64,000 nucleotides of DNA, from assembly GCA_947396885.1 (NCBI GenBank), contig OX377202.1, positions 7,998,001-8,062,000 of the forward strand, read 5' to 3'. Position 1 is the stretch's first letter; every line of letters starts with the position of its first letter. The notes under the pieces are model-generated. The model searched no databases. It saw only the letters and a list, made by a program, of their open reading frames with translations, and was not told where the DNA came from. The position numbers and the translations under genes are program-made. Shown here one piece after another: positions 34,401 through 45,537 of this stretch. Source of the stretch: Heligmosomoides polygyrus polygyrus. Taxonomy: Eukaryota > Nematoda > Chromadorea > Rhabditida > Heligmosomidae.

Positions 34401-37400
34401 CAAGCCCTGCACAAATTTTTATCTAATGTTGGACAGATAGGTTGGGAGATACTTACTCGATTCCGTGCATTCGATAGTTACAAATAATTCGATGGAAGGC
34501 CTTAGAGTGAATATAAACACTTCATATATGTCATGTGTCATACTATACGTCTGAAGGGGCGTGAACTAGTCAGGGTCACTTGAATAAGCTAACGGTTTAT
34601 CGTAATCCGCGCAAGAAAACCTTCTTCAAAGAATAGGATAAACTAGTGGCATAGGTATATTAAGGTTGAAGACTACTGAAGCACCATCACTAGTTCCTAT
34701 CGGCTGACTAACGAAAACGTTGTAAATTAAATGAGGATCCTTAAAGGCTGCCAAATTCAGAATATGTATGCATAGTCCAGAATAGTCCAGAATATAGATC
34801 CTGGTAATTTCGGCATTTCAAGTATGGAACATTACTTTTACAGCACCCTTTCACAGCTAACACTCTAAAGATTCCATCAACAGTCGCATCTCTGTGAAAA
34901 ATGAATACTTTGGTTCTTCAACGGTTGTAATAAAGAGGAGAGGTACAAAAAAGAGTGGCTTATAAATGACGAATTTTACCTTTTACATTCATATTAAAAT
35001 ATAGAGCTTTAAGGCTCACTGATCCAAAATTTAGATATAATCACGAAACAAACGACTCACCAGACTAATGGTCCTACAATTAAGAAACTAGAGTTTTAGA
35101 ATACCGAACAGAAGGAAGGCTCATTGATCACTGGTTACATGTTTCAATCCATTGCTTAAGTTTACAGACACACCCTCGCAGCATGTTCCAAGGCCCCGTT
35201 TTTACTTCGACGCCGCGACGCCACTTATGTTGGCCACATTGCTTGAGCAGCGCGATCGGTCAATTAGGCCACTTTACATGCCGTCGCGTGGCTAGGCGTC
35301 GAAGTATAAACGGGCCCTACCAGTGCGATCAACGACAATAGCAGCAACAGGTCGCGACTTGAACGAGTACAGTGCCTCTGTGGCTATACTTCCGTACACT
35401 TCCGCTTGCCGCCAGCAAGACTAGAGTGTGCGAGAGAGATGCGCATCACCAGTTTTGCCGCCCGTCGCCTTCCGTATGCCGCAAAAGTGTACGGAGGCCT
35501 TAACCGTTGAACTAACATTGTTGTGTTGTCTTTTTTTTTGAAGCATGGCATGATTCTTACTCCTTTTTTAATATTGTAGAGCACGTCTTCTTGGATGTGC
35601 AAACAAAAAGCAGCTGCAAACCTGAAGGCCGAGCTGGTCAGCGAACTGTTGCCCCATCATGAAGTTACAAACCATGTCGGTGTCCCCATAGTAAAGGAGC
35701 ACGCGGACGTTGGCAGCTACGATTTTTTTGATAAATGGAGTCATATCTTCATACTGCTGCTGATAGGAGATAAGGATCTGGTCGCTGAAATGTCAGGGTA
35801 ATTAGAACAGTTCACTTCGCTGATAGACAACCCACCTGCAGACATCCCATTGGGCAAGACTAGAAGGGATGTTCAGAGCAGTTCTAACTTGAGCTTCATT
35901 CATGTAAGTATTAATGTCCGAGAAGTTAATACAGGGCGTGCCTCCGTAAAGCGTATGGCTGACCTAAAAGTAAAGACGCTGCTTTAAGGCCTATGGTATA
36001 CTCCCGCGTCGCGCCGGCGACGGTCTCGGGGCAACTGTTAATGATGCGCCTCCGCTGCAGTGGCGGACGGCGTTGTGAGTTGTCGCACTGTCGCTCCCGC
36101 GACGCGTCGCAGAGGGGTGTTATACCTCTGCGTGGCGGAAGAGGAAGATAGTCCCGCGCTGCGGCCGTCGCTGGCCATCGCTCGTCACCGTGCAGTGTAC
36201 AGCGACGAGCGACGGTTGCAGAGGGGGAAGCGCCCGTCGTGCACTATTTTTGCACTTGTTTCGACCGCGCGTCGTGAGGCATTGCCGTCGCTGTGGTGGA
36301 CGGTAGCATACTATAGGCCTAAGGTAACGTCTGGTAAAGATGAAGGATGGGGCACCAATCAATCTTTTGTTCGATAGGCCACGCATTCTGCATCTGCCGG
36401 ATGTCGTAGACGAAAATTCGAATAAATATTTTGCCTATAAAACAACTTGCGGTAGCCAGAATTTTGCATTTCCTGGAGGTGTCTGACACTAATTCACCGA
36501 CACGGAGGAGCTGAAAGCTTGGTTGGCCTGTGCTTGTCGAACCAGCAAGGAGGATCGGGTGCACGCGACACTCGGCGCCTCCTCCGACTGCGCTACGCAA
36601 AAATGCTTGGAACGCCCTCACGAATTTACGTATCACTGTTGCCCAGGAGACATTCTAGTCTTCTCTGTATTCTTAAAATTTTAGTAAATGTTCTGCAATG
36701 AAACAAACTCCAGAAACTCACATGTAGGAACTTCATGAGGTTATCGTTCTTCTTGGTTTTCCCAGCGTACTTATACCTTGCTGCGAGGTCTGAAGGAAAC
36801 AATTTCAATTTCTTGCTCTTTGTACGAATCCGCAAGATATTATGGTGGAATACCTCTAACTATATAGGTCATCTTTTCGCTGTTGATAGTTGGACTATGA
36901 TCACAGTCCCTATACAGGTCGTACATATTTAGCGAACCATACCAGTAAGATTGCAATATGTCTTTGACCATGGTAGCGCAATAACCGGTTAGCTGAAAAC
37001 ACAGAAAACCACAAAATTTTAGAGCTATCCTATTTCTTTGAATGACAGGTTGCTTAGTTAAGTAGAACTTACAGAGTTGCCAGACAGAAGCAGCAGGTGA
37101 TATAGATGTTGGTTTTAACGAGTTCTTAGGCATATAGAATGAGTCAACATATTCAAGATCGTGTTGAGCATCCTCCATATAATAAGAAAACATGTTTAGT
37201 TTTTGCCTAATTTTTGACGCAAATGAGTAGGAGGCACCAAAAATTTGTAGCGGATAAGAATAGCAGGAGATAGCAGGTCAGGTCTTGGAAGAGCTCTAGG
37301 TTGCCATACAGTGAGATCAATTGTGAGGTCACATTCAAAACCTTAACTCGGTACACCCGTACTGCCGCAAAATGCTTATTGAAACAGGCCAAAAGCGTCA

Positions 37401-40400
37401 GAGAAATGTCTACTGATTTTTCGCGTCGCCTCCCACCTCGCTATCGCAGGGCCTGACCAATGAATGCCTTCAGCTTCCCATGGAGCTTCGGACAGAGACT
37501 TACATCATGTGAAAAAGCTTGAAACGCTGATTACAATTATGCAAACCAAATTTGCTAAACGGATCTTATAAGCGAGTACTGGCCGCGATTGCACGTCGCG
37601 TGCACTGATGAAACCTTGGGCGAGCGTCGCTAATCAGCGCAGCCATTTGCAGACAGGCCAGTTGCGGCGGCGGCGCAGTGGTGATGTTCTCGCATTGCAG
37701 GAAGGTACTCAAGGGTTCGGTTACCATCGGTGGTAGTGTTTTTGCATCTTGTGATTTATCGGCAGAAACACCCTTTATCCCCATTTCCACCACGTTTTTC
37801 AACAAACGCCTGGTAACAACTATCACGTGCCTTTTTCGAGCTTTTTGAAAGTGGAATGATGACAAAGCTTGCTTTTCACCTAAGGAGGGTCAAAACTGGA
37901 TGCTAGATTCGTGATCGGAGCCCCAAATAACCCCTATGCACAAATTTTGGGCGAAATTGGTGCTTGTGACCTCATCACCCTCACCCTCGCTTCAAGTCTT
38001 GTCCGCTTCAAGTCAAGTCTTGAACCTAGATCGAGGATCTCACCTTGGCCGTCAATGGCGATCAAGGGTAGTGACCGAGATGCACAGCCATGCAAGGAGG
38101 AAACCAACTGAATATGTTACGCAGTGGATTGTCCCATGTCCCATGTCTTTAACTGCCTTGACCCCAGTTGCCTCCTTCCTCTCTGTTTCTTACCGCCATG
38201 ATGACTCATCACGGGAATTCGAATTGTATTTTGAATGCAGGGAAGATCTCGAAGGCGCTCCCGCGTCCCAATAAGGGCGCGAAAATAGGGCATAAAAGCA
38301 GGTATAGGCTTGTAACAGTGTTCAGTTCTCCTTTTTTGTCAGTACAACATTGCCTCTTTTATCCTCGCTCATGTCGTGATGTTGTTATCAGATAAAAGAG
38401 CCTCATTCTCGTAGCATTGCCGTGCTTCCCAGGCAGCCGGGTTGTTACCGAATCGAAGAGTCCAGCAGTCGGCCAAAGGCCGGCACATGATATGCGCCAC
38501 AAGAAATGTTGATGTTGTTACCTTCAGTTTTTTCCAAAGCATAAGTATTCAGTTTATGAGTACTATATTTCGCTTATACATTTTTGCAACCTTCCTTCAT
38601 TGCTTAAGAAGGTTGGTACATTAGAAGCTAATGTAACAAGTATGACGCTGATTCCGTTCATGTAACAAATAAAATTTGGGCCTCGCCGTGATTTGCAAAG
38701 TCAATATACATGAAAGTATGTCTAATCTCCAAAAAAAAATCTTCAGCTACTGTCAAGATGTAGAAAGGGAAACCCGTACTACCTGTCTTGATTGCCGTAA
38801 TCAGGTTTCATTGTGTACAGATATCTGGTAGAGTTCAAGTGAAAGACGGATGACCTTCTTATTTCTTCTAAGGCTTATGGCAAACTCTCCCGGAACCGAC
38901 CACGGACGACCGGAAATTGTGCCGGGATCCCTCACCTGGTCAATCGCCGCGCCCTCCGTCCGAGAATCGCCTCCGAGGATGATGAGGGGCTGTTATAAGC
39001 CCCATGCACACTCCGAAGCGGCAGTGCGGCAGTCACGCTGAGGCATAGCGTGGAAGGGTGTAGTCGCACTGCGACAGCGGAGGCGGCAGTATGGCCTATG
39101 TTATACTTCGGCGACGCGTCGGCGACGCTATGCTGCGCGGGCTGCTATGCAGTGCGTAACAGCCCGCGCAACATAGCGCCAATGGCAGTGGCAGCACGGA
39201 ATGAGCTCGGGCATTGCTTACTGCCGCTGCGTGCGGCTGCGACGCTGTTCCGCAGTGCCACAGTGGAATGTGGGCGGAGTCGGCTCCAACCACATTCCGC
39301 GGGCGCTCCGCATACATTCCGCTGCCCGTTGCAAAGTGTGCCTGCGGCTATACTTCCCGCCAGCGAGACGGCAGCTGTCCGCAGTGCAGTGCAAGGCTAT
39401 CGTCCTGCGGAGTCCGGCGCCAAAAAAAAACGCGCTCTTCCAATGCGACGCTGCCCGCCCCTGGACTACAAATACCGTCCGTGGTGCTCCTTTCTTCCGC
39501 GGGCGTCCTGCCGATGCTCCCGCGGAAGTATATTATAGGCCTTAAGAATGTATTTAAAACGTTTTAAAAGAATCGCTACCTCGTGCTCCGTCTTTGGAAA
39601 CTCTCTTGTCAGCTGGCAAGAGACTAGACAAGATACTAGCCTATACCTCGCTTTGGACTGGTTCGTAATTTGTTAGGTATCGGTTCGTGCGTCCATGCAT
39701 ATTAATAAATCAACAAATTAGTTCTGATACCTGTTCGAAGTGACAGGTGTCAATGGCACCCTCACAGCACTCCCTTCTCAATGTGTTCCACATCTTTTCG
39801 CTAATCATTCCATGACCGTAAGCGTATTTGATCTTGGTGTCGAAGTCCAGTTTATCGTTCACACAGCCATTTCCGATCGCTATTCCCTTAAGTTTTGATT
39901 CTATTCAATGACTGACTCTTACACTCGTACTCCCAAGGACAACGTACCTTCAAATTAACGAGGAAATCCTTTTGACCGTCGACGATTCTCGCTGTGAGAA
40001 TTGGGACGTACATGCCACCGTAGGACTCGCCCATGATGAAAGTAGCATGCTGACGATATTGGGGAAACGCCTAGAACTCTACTACTACGCCTTCTATTAG
40101 GGAGTTTTCCACATTTGTCTCGTTTTCTATACTTCCTTATCTGATTAGTTTTCTACCAAAGACATTAGCGTGTTATACACCATTGTCACGTCGAATTGGA
40201 ACTTTCAGATCAAATTGGACACTTTCGAAATCTAAATGGACACTCTTCTAAGCTAGCCTAAAGGCTCCGCGCACTTCTGCAGCGTTGCCGCTGCCCTATT
40301 CTTAACCATAGGGCAGGGACGCAGAGCTCGCCGCCAGCGGTGTCCCTGCCCTATCCTTAACCATAGCGGCGAGCGGCATTGCCGCAGAAGTGTGTTCGAT

Positions 40401-41889
40401 CCTTAAGTTTTTTGAAATCAAAGCGATCTCTAACTAGCAGGAAGGCGTCCATTTTTAGTGCCAAAAAAGTAATTGCGCCTGAGGAATTCCACCTTCAAAA
40501 ACGCGTTGGTTTCTAAAAGCGAGGAACTGGAACAACTCTTTATTTACAGCTTGGTCGGAATCAGAAGTTTCGGCGGAGAGTCGTTGGATACACCGCCCTC
40601 ACAAAGGGGCGGGCGAGGAGTGCGCCGAGGACAAGATGTCCGGGTCCCTGCCATCACATGGAGGCATCGCACTTCTAATCACTTTCCTTAGCCCTGCAGC
40701 TCTATCCTGAACTGATTTCGTTCTTGAGACAAGAATCTTGTTCACCATATTTGGAGGAAAAGAGTTTTCAGCTGTAGCGCCGAGGCTTTCTTCGCCACTT
40801 TGCTCAGTACTAAAGCGTGGTCCGCATTTTCCGACAACTACAGCAACATCTTAGCGAGATATGTCGTGACAACGACTGGAGAATGACTTCGGGGTTCCAC
40901 GAGATGCGACTTCGGAGTTCCCCGAGATTGTCCAAATAGGGCGACGCGGGCAGGGCGGGAAGAGGGTGGCGGGCAGCACGGTGTACCTAACGGTTGCCCC
41001 CGCTCCATAATAGTAAAAGCAGCGTTCTATCCGCTAACACTACTAAAAACTAAATTAATTAGTTACCTTCTTCACTGATGAGCCTCGGGTAACTAATTGT
41101 GAACATGTTTTGTAAGATAAGGGGAAACAAAACATGTTCAAGTTGTTGTTAGCTGTTTTGTTTTGAATGTTATTGTCCTTTGACCAGGATTGTTTTGTCG
41201 TTGTATTTTATATTGAAGAGCCATGAAAATGACAATTTTACGTTTTAATAAATAATAATATACTAATTATTTAAACAATTTGACACATAGATTTACGCAT
41301 AATTCTATTAGAAGCGTTTACCTTGAAGAATTGCTTAACGGCCTCATAGTTCTCCAGCGACGTCAGGTCGTCGTTGGTAGTGATGTTTCCGTCAGTGGCA
41401 TAGGAGTAGCCGACACCTGCCGGCGATTCGATATAGACCACGGAAGCGAGCTGAGAATCGTTAAGCTTATTTTTCCGGTTGCCCGTTAGACCTTTGAAAT
41501 TTCAAATGATACGAAATTTGCCTACCTTATTCCACGAATTCTCGTTAGACCTCAGGCTTCTTCCGCCTTGGCATACTAAGTACGGCCCCATCTCTTCCAA
41601 TAGACCGGCCAGGGATGAGCATCCTGGTCCGCCATTGAACCAAAAGATGAGGGGATCTTTTGCTGGATTGCTTTGCGACTCAACGAACCTTGAATCTGAG
41701 AGTTAAGCCGGAAGCATAGAAGCATCCTAGCTGCCTAAACGCTGACCAGTAATGGAGAAAATGAGTATCGGAGACTTGGAAGTATCCTGAGTACTGCTTG
41801 AAATTGAGATTGAAGCTGACTCCAGGCAGTTGCTTAATCTCTTTTGAATGGCACAAGGCAAGAATGCAGATTAGTCCGATCCACAACAT
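31484..41889 (-). CDS. Serine carboxypeptidase, cathepsin A-like, SCP-2 (11 exons; doubtful exon 3 acceptor)
   Basis: Exons: 41889-41747, 41688-41526, 41465-41322, 40070-39948, 39886-39731, 36992-36854, 36789-36722, 35963-35836, 35784-35622, 31723-31639 and 31572-31484. They make 1401 bp, or 466 aa. Signal peptide at residues 1-16 ([16 protein letters not shown]), [20 protein letters not shown], Ser166 in GESYGG, Asp391 in GDTDMVCN and His443 in GAGHLAA are all kept, so an active S10 exopeptidase is expected. Exon lengths and phases equal those of SCP-1 and SCP-3 except small codon-sized changes in exons 1, 3 and 5. Intron 2 needs an unusual ATAAG acceptor to stay in frame. Intron 9 (3.9 kb) carries a Penelope-like element and intron 5 (2.7 kb) GC-rich MITEs. 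SCP-2 could be an early pseudogene. Confidence 0.86.
31757..33720 (-). mobile_element. Penelope-like element (RT + GIY-YIG), decayed, in SCP-2 intron 9
   Basis: Minus-strand frames read in order: [18 protein letters not shown] (33640-33590), [62 protein letters not shown], the RT active site YVDD (about 32859-32848), a linker, and a GIY-YIG nuclease segment [20 protein letters not shown] near 32360. RT joined to a C-terminal GIY-YIG is diagnostic of Penelope elements. Two in-frame stops and at least two frameshifts make it inactive. The 3' end holds GCTGGATCCCCTTCTTCAGA (plus strand), part of a hammerhead-like motif. The 5' limit is uncertain. Confidence 0.88.
31818..31842 (-). ncRNA. Possible hammerhead ribozyme core in the Penelope terminal repeat
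   Basis: On the minus strand CTGAAGA (31842-31836) is followed after 13 nt by GAAAC (31822-31818). These are the two conserved core boxes (CUGAnGA and GAAAC) of a hammerhead ribozyme, and Penelope-like elements are known to carry such motifs in their terminal repeats. I could not confirm helices I and III or the cleavage site by eye. Confidence 0.4.
34080..34400 (-). mobile_element. Small non-LTR retrotransposon fragment (jockey/CR1-like, tentative)
   Basis: A 101-codon minus frame includes [19 protein letters not shown] and [16 protein letters not shown]. These resemble the linker between endonuclease and RT in jockey/CR1 LINEs (FYKYVN-type and KAELLNDYFSSV-type motifs). No catalytic motif is present. 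Confidence 0.4.
34401..35190. other. SCP-2 intron 9, unassigned part
   Basis: AT-rich intronic sequence without recognisable elements. Confidence 0.4.
35191..35316. mobile_element. GC-rich MITE ('TACTTCGACGCC' family)
   Basis: AGGCCCCGTTTTTACTTCGA and GACGCCGCGACG on the left are mirrored by GGCGTCGAAGTATAAACGGG on the right. It is about 126 bp with GGCC-type ends like the other GC-rich MITEs here. Confidence 0.7.
35375..35500. mobile_element. GC-rich MITE ('CCGTACACTT' family)
   Basis: TATACTTCCGTACACTTCCG with GCTTGCCGCC on the left mirrors CCGTATGCCGCAAAAGTGTA and CGGAGGCCTTAA on the right. It ends 121 bp before SCP-2 exon 9. Confidence 0.65.
35988..36319. mobile_element. GC-rich MITE ('TATACTCCCGCGTCGC' family) with TAA duplication
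   Basis: Ends GGCCTATGGTATACTCCCG (left) and GGCCTATAGTATGCTACCG (right, rc) are flanked by TAA at 35985-35987 and 36320-36322. It lies in SCP-2 intron 7, 24 bp from exon 8. A second member is at 60159-60545. The 3-bp TAA fits the PIF/Harbinger TWA preference. The arginine-rich open frames inside are composition artefacts. Confidence 0.78.
36337..36598 (-). mobile_element. SINE-A, diverged minus copy in SCP-2 intron 7
   Basis: GATAGGCCACGCATTCTGCA, GCCGGATGTCGTAGACGAAA, GGTTGGCCTGTGCTTGTCGA and a head CGCCTCCTCCGACTGCGCTA in SINE-A order. Confidence 0.78.
37000..38992. other. SCP-2 intron 5, mostly unassigned
   Basis: At 37885-37960 GATTCGTGATCGGAGCCCCA and AATAACCCC match part of the foldback repeat at 57246-57541. 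A 99-codon minus frame at 37566-37865 has no recognisable family. The remainder is unassigned. Confidence 0.4.
38995..39541. mobile_element. Compound GC-rich MITE cluster
   Basis: The main element runs from GGCCTATGTTATACTTCGGC (39093) to GCGGAAGTATATTATAGGCC (39541). A smaller GC-rich unit beginning AAGCCCCATGCACACTCCGA lies immediately left. The interior (39100-39480) is rich in GCGGC/GCAGTGC palindromes and probably holds a nested insertion. Long open frames here reflect GC content. Confidence 0.6.
40180..40260. repeat. Degenerate ~20-bp tandem repeat
   Basis: GTCACGTCGAATTGGAACTT, TCAGATCAAATTGGACACTT and CGAAATCTAAATGGACACTC are three successive units of the family also seen at 178-245 and 28820-28970. 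Confidence 0.55.
40262..40403. mobile_element. 142-bp GC-rich MITE (CTTCTGCGGC family), copy 1, TAA duplication
   Basis: AGGCTCCGCGCACTTCTGCA at the left mirrors GCCGCAGAAGTGTGTTCGAT at the right. TAA flanks both ends (40259-40261 and 40404-40406). The middle has the palindromic CCCTATNCTTAACCATAGGG. Lengths are nearly identical (142, 143 and 142 bp) in the three copies. It lies in SCP-2 intron 3. Confidence 0.85.
40407..41321. other. SCP-2 intron 3, unassigned part
   Basis: Contains a small inverted repeat GAACATGTTTTGT/ACAAAACATGTTC near 41100-41140. No other feature. Confidence 0.4.
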
Positions 41890-41937
41890 CGAGAGATATG
41901 AGTGTGAAGTACTGCTGCTACACTGTAATTGGCAATT

Positions 41938-42225
41938 GTGTGCGTGGTATCGAATTTGGAGAAGCCGGCTGTCATACGCACCGAATCCAGTATCTTGTTT
42001 CAGATTTCCGACCAGGCAAACAAAGCTTCCATTCACCCGGGGTCAGTGATTTAGCACCGGACTTGTTTGGAAAGGATCAACCACCGACTTGTACATTCAC
42101 TGGCCTGATGAAGTCATTGTATAGGCAAAATGTTTAGTCAAATTGTGCTCAAACATCCCGTAGAAGTGCAATGCGTGGTGCATTCCAAATAGAGATTGAG
42201 TAATGCCGACCTTACCATTAGTTAG
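41938..42225 (+). mobile_element. SINE-A, diverged copy just upstream of SCP-2
   Basis: GTGTGCGTGGTATCGAATTT, CTTGTTTCAGATTTCCGACC, GGGGTCAGTGATTTAGCACC and GTAGAAGTGCAATGCGTGGT keep SINE-A order. It starts only ~50 bp upstream of the SCP-2 start codon, so it lies in the presumed promoter. Confidence 0.75.
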
Positions 42226-42719
42226 GCACGGTATTTTACGTGGCGCATCACAACGGGAAATGATTAGCGAAGTACTTTATCGTTTCTATTATTTAAATTG
42301 CCATTTACTCTTGTTTTGAAGGGAATCTCGTTCTTTTCAAATTTATTTTCTGTTAAATATACTTAGTTTTTTTTTTAAATTAAGCAATCATTCAATTCTG
42401 TTCGTTAATCAGAAAATCAGGAGATGTATTCACCATTCGACTCATAGCTCTTTCGCATTCCATCAGATACATATATCTAACAAAAACAAAAATTGTTTAC
42501 TATGGAATCACACAGTCGTACAACCTAATACTTTTTACACATAACGTTTGGGAGATATTGTTATTTGGATATTGATATTTGGAAATTTATTTATTATTGA
42601 TATTTGATGCTATATTGATATTTGATATGACATCGATATAGAAAAAAAATGTAAAAGTGCTGCTTGACACATGGGTACGGGGACTGGTATTCAATTCCTC
42701 ATCTTGCAGTATTTTTGCA
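42226..42719. other. AT-rich intergenic, nothing recognised
   Basis: A short (TATTGATATTTG)n-like run occurs at 42565-42630. Confidence 0.4.
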
Positions 42720-42916
42720 GGTATGTGTCGCGAAGATGAGCAGCATTGGGAGACGGGAACGCCCCATCCAATCAGATCGCATTGAATGAGCGTGCCGTTC
42801 AGAGAGGACACTCGGTACCCTGATCGGCTGGCATATGCTTGGTCCGTGCTCTGTTTGGTTATTATTGTCTGGTGCGCTCCCAGCCACCAATGCTGTTCAC
42901 CTTCGCGACATGTACC
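42720..42916. mobile_element. MITE (GGTAYATGTCGCG family), copy 2
   Basis: GGTATGTGTCGCGAAGATGA and GCAGCATTGGGAGACGGGA on the left mirror CCAGCCACCAATGCTGTTCA and CCTTCGCGACATGTACC on the right. It corresponds to 24879-25081. Confidence 0.8.
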
Positions 42917-43640
42917 TTTTCGCATACTCAATGTTTGGGAGCTGCTTTTTGTGCGACTGTGCGATTCCATACCAAATTTCGGGGCTGTTAACTCGGTAGG
43001 TTCAAGGCTTCACACAAATGAATATTGTGGTGACCCTATCGGGTGTGAGCAGTTTTGGCGGTAGCCAACGATCCCAGCACCGCCCTCTATCAAGTTGAGC
43101 GATGTAATCACGACCTTGACGTGCCGTATAAATAGGGACATCGTGAGTGGATAAGCACAGCGGCTGCTCCTATATAGGCATGGGTAGAGTGGCTGCTTAT
43201 GGTTATAGAGAGTGGGGCCTCTTACCCAAGTAGGCAGCAGCTGTCAGTCCCTTATCCTTCGCTCTTCCTCCACACTTCCCTCACTCTATAACTATTATAG
43301 TACCGGAGGGGGGTAGCGGTAAGTTCTAAGGGTCTTGGTGTAGGTTAGTTAACTACTGGCTAGGGCTCCCTTATGGGTTCCTAACATTTCCCCCTTTAGA
43401 CGGTCCAGAAGCTATTTTCTTGTTAAAATACTATGTATGAATTTTATTGTGATCCATGTCATCCCATGCAGATAAAGTTGATAAAGAAATCTGTTGGTTG
43501 ATCTCCCGGTTTAATATCCAAGTTTATGGATGTTACAATATGTTTGTCCACATCTTCAAGAGTGGTGATTTTCGCAGTGGTATTCATTTTTCCATTCAGG
43601 TATATGTATATACTACATTATTTACCGAATTATAGTACAA
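42917..43640. other. Intergenic with weak inverted repeats
   Basis: GGTTATAGAGAGTGGGG (near 43200) and CCCTCACTCTATAACT (near 43280) could pair, suggesting another MITE relic. No gene is seen. Confidence 0.35.
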
Positions 43641-43840
43641 CCGAGGGATAAAATAAAGGATAAATTGCAGTGTTACTCAGTCACTCTTGGGATGCGTCAC
43701 GCATTCCACTTCTACGGGATGTCGTGTAGGCGATTGTCTGAATGCGTATTCGGTCTATACAATACCTGCGGCAGCCAGACAATGGACAGGTCATTGCTTA
43801 TGCCTTCCTACGGTAGCGCCCGATCCCGCAATAGGTCGCT
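43640..43840 (-). mobile_element. SINE-A, 3' half, diverged
   Basis: AAATAAAGGATAAATTGCAG, TGGGATGCGTCACGCATTCC and GTAGGCGATTGTCTGAATGC match the SINE-A tail and body on the minus strand; the head is lost. Confidence 0.7.
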
Positions 43841-44099
43841 CATAGGTTTTATAAGCACGAAGATAAGACTATAAGACTTCAGGGAGCTTTGATTCCAAAA
43901 CCCTGAAGAGGTATGTAAAAAAATAGGCTTTTTTCACCAAAACTCTGCAATGTTGAGAAAAACATAGGTCACTGGTAACATTGTAGCTTAAATCTCGAAC
44001 TTTATTCGAAAATTGATTAAAGAGTATATAAAAAGCAACTCTTTCTAACGACTGCTCCACTTAGGAAACTCGTAGGATCTCCACTGCAACTTAAAAGCA

Positions 44100-44392
44100 A
44101 GAACAAAGGATACATGATGGCGTTAGTCAATTCCTTTACAGGATGCGCCATGCACTCCACTCCATTAAGATATTGTGGAGACGGTTTGGCTACGTACTCG
44201 GCAAATGACTTGCGTTGGCCAGCCGATGGACGAGACATTGCGTTAACCTTCCCGGAAAATCCTGATGGAAACTCACCAAGCTCGAAAGGAGGGAAAGCGT
44301 TGTTGGCCTGGTCAAGATATCCAAACCAAGAACATGAAGTCGTGCATGCGTCAGTTGGCGCCTACTCCGACTGCGCCAAAACGCACCGCCAA
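44100..44392 (-). mobile_element. SINE-A, diverged near-complete copy
   Basis: AAAGGATACATGATGGCGTT, CAGGATGCGCCATGCACTCC, GCGTTGGCCAGCCGATGGAC and the head GCGCCTACTCCGACTGCGCC are in order on the minus strand. Confidence 0.75.
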
Positions 44393-45226
44393 GAAAAACA
44401 CCAATGAGAGATTGATTGAAAGTGGCTTATTTTACATGTGACGTGGACACTTTCAATTACCGACCCAGTATTGAAGAAAAAATATTTAAAATTAGATTTC
44501 ATTTTTGTTGTTTGTTCGTTATCCATTTTGCACCATCCGACCATTTTTGGGCAAAATTATCCGTCATCTGTTAACCAGGTTTCAAAATTTTGTTACCCGC
44601 TCAACCCTGGTATTCCCGCATTTCCATATTCTACATCTCTAGCTCAACGTATCCAATGTCAGTGCTTTATTGTTTAGGGTTATTTTAGGCATTTTACCGA
44701 AGCTCCTCGATTTGGATTTAGTTGTGTACTATCGTTTCCGAGATCAATCCACAAAACACCACGGTACGAAAATCAAGCATCTCTACTGTAGCATCTCTAC
44801 TGATTTTAATTTTTGTGCCTTATGTTTTGTATAAACTCAAGAGTACACGTCTATCTTTACCTAATAACATCGAAGCTTCCTATCAATTAACAAGTAATAA
44901 TGTAATGTAATAGAAAACTTGAACGGCAAAAGCGGAAACATTCAGAGCACCGAAATGACCGAATCTTTCGGACATGCCAAATATTAGACGTACCTTTTGC
45001 AAGTATAGCGTGCGCTTCCTGTAAAAAGACATATAAAGAAAGCAACTTGCGGGCGTCACTTGGTATCTGAACACTTTAAGCGCTTTGTATTCGGTGAACA
45101 AAGGCATTCTTTTATCACAAGAATGATTCATGCAACCAGGTGTCTGAAGCGATTCAACCGTGAATGCGTCACAAACTTCTACATCACTAATGTATCAGAA
45201 TAACGCCTATCTGTTGGTTTCTGCTT
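44393..45226. other. Intergenic, nothing recognised
   Basis: AT-rich; no exon-like segment or repeat ends are seen. Confidence 0.4.
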
Positions 45227-45478
45227 TCCGCGATGGCGCAGTCGGAGGAAGTGCCGGTTGTCGCGTGACCCAGAATCGAAGTTCTCAGTTCGGAATTCCC
45301 ACCTTGGCCACCAAGCCTTCCATGCCTCGGTGAATTGGTACTGGGCTCGGTTAAGGAGAATAACCCATTGACTTGTTCATCTGCTGACTACTGCTAGTCA
45401 TTCTTATTGCCTCCACAACATCCAAAAAGTGAAGTAGAATGCGTGGCGCATTCCAAATAGGGATTGACAATAACCTTC
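45227..45478 (+). mobile_element. SINE-A, shortened copy
   Basis: CCGCGATGGCGCAGTCGGAG, CTCGGTGAATTGGTACTGGG and GAAGTAGAATGCGTGGCGCA in order, with a deletion in the centre. It lies ~55 bp from the BEL/Pao left LTR. Confidence 0.78.
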
Positions 45479-45537
45479 AATTCTACACCTCTACATATTA
45501 TCATTAATAAATTTGCATTGTCAAATTTTCAGTGAAC

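Noticed and set aside
37566..37865. 99-codon minus-strand frame in SCP-2 intron 5
   Set aside because: No recognisable domain, no homologous exon in SCP-1 or SCP-3, and GC-rich repeat-like composition.
39050..39567. Overlapping 114-162 codon frames
   Set aside because: They fall in GC-rich MITE sequence where stop codons are rare by composition.
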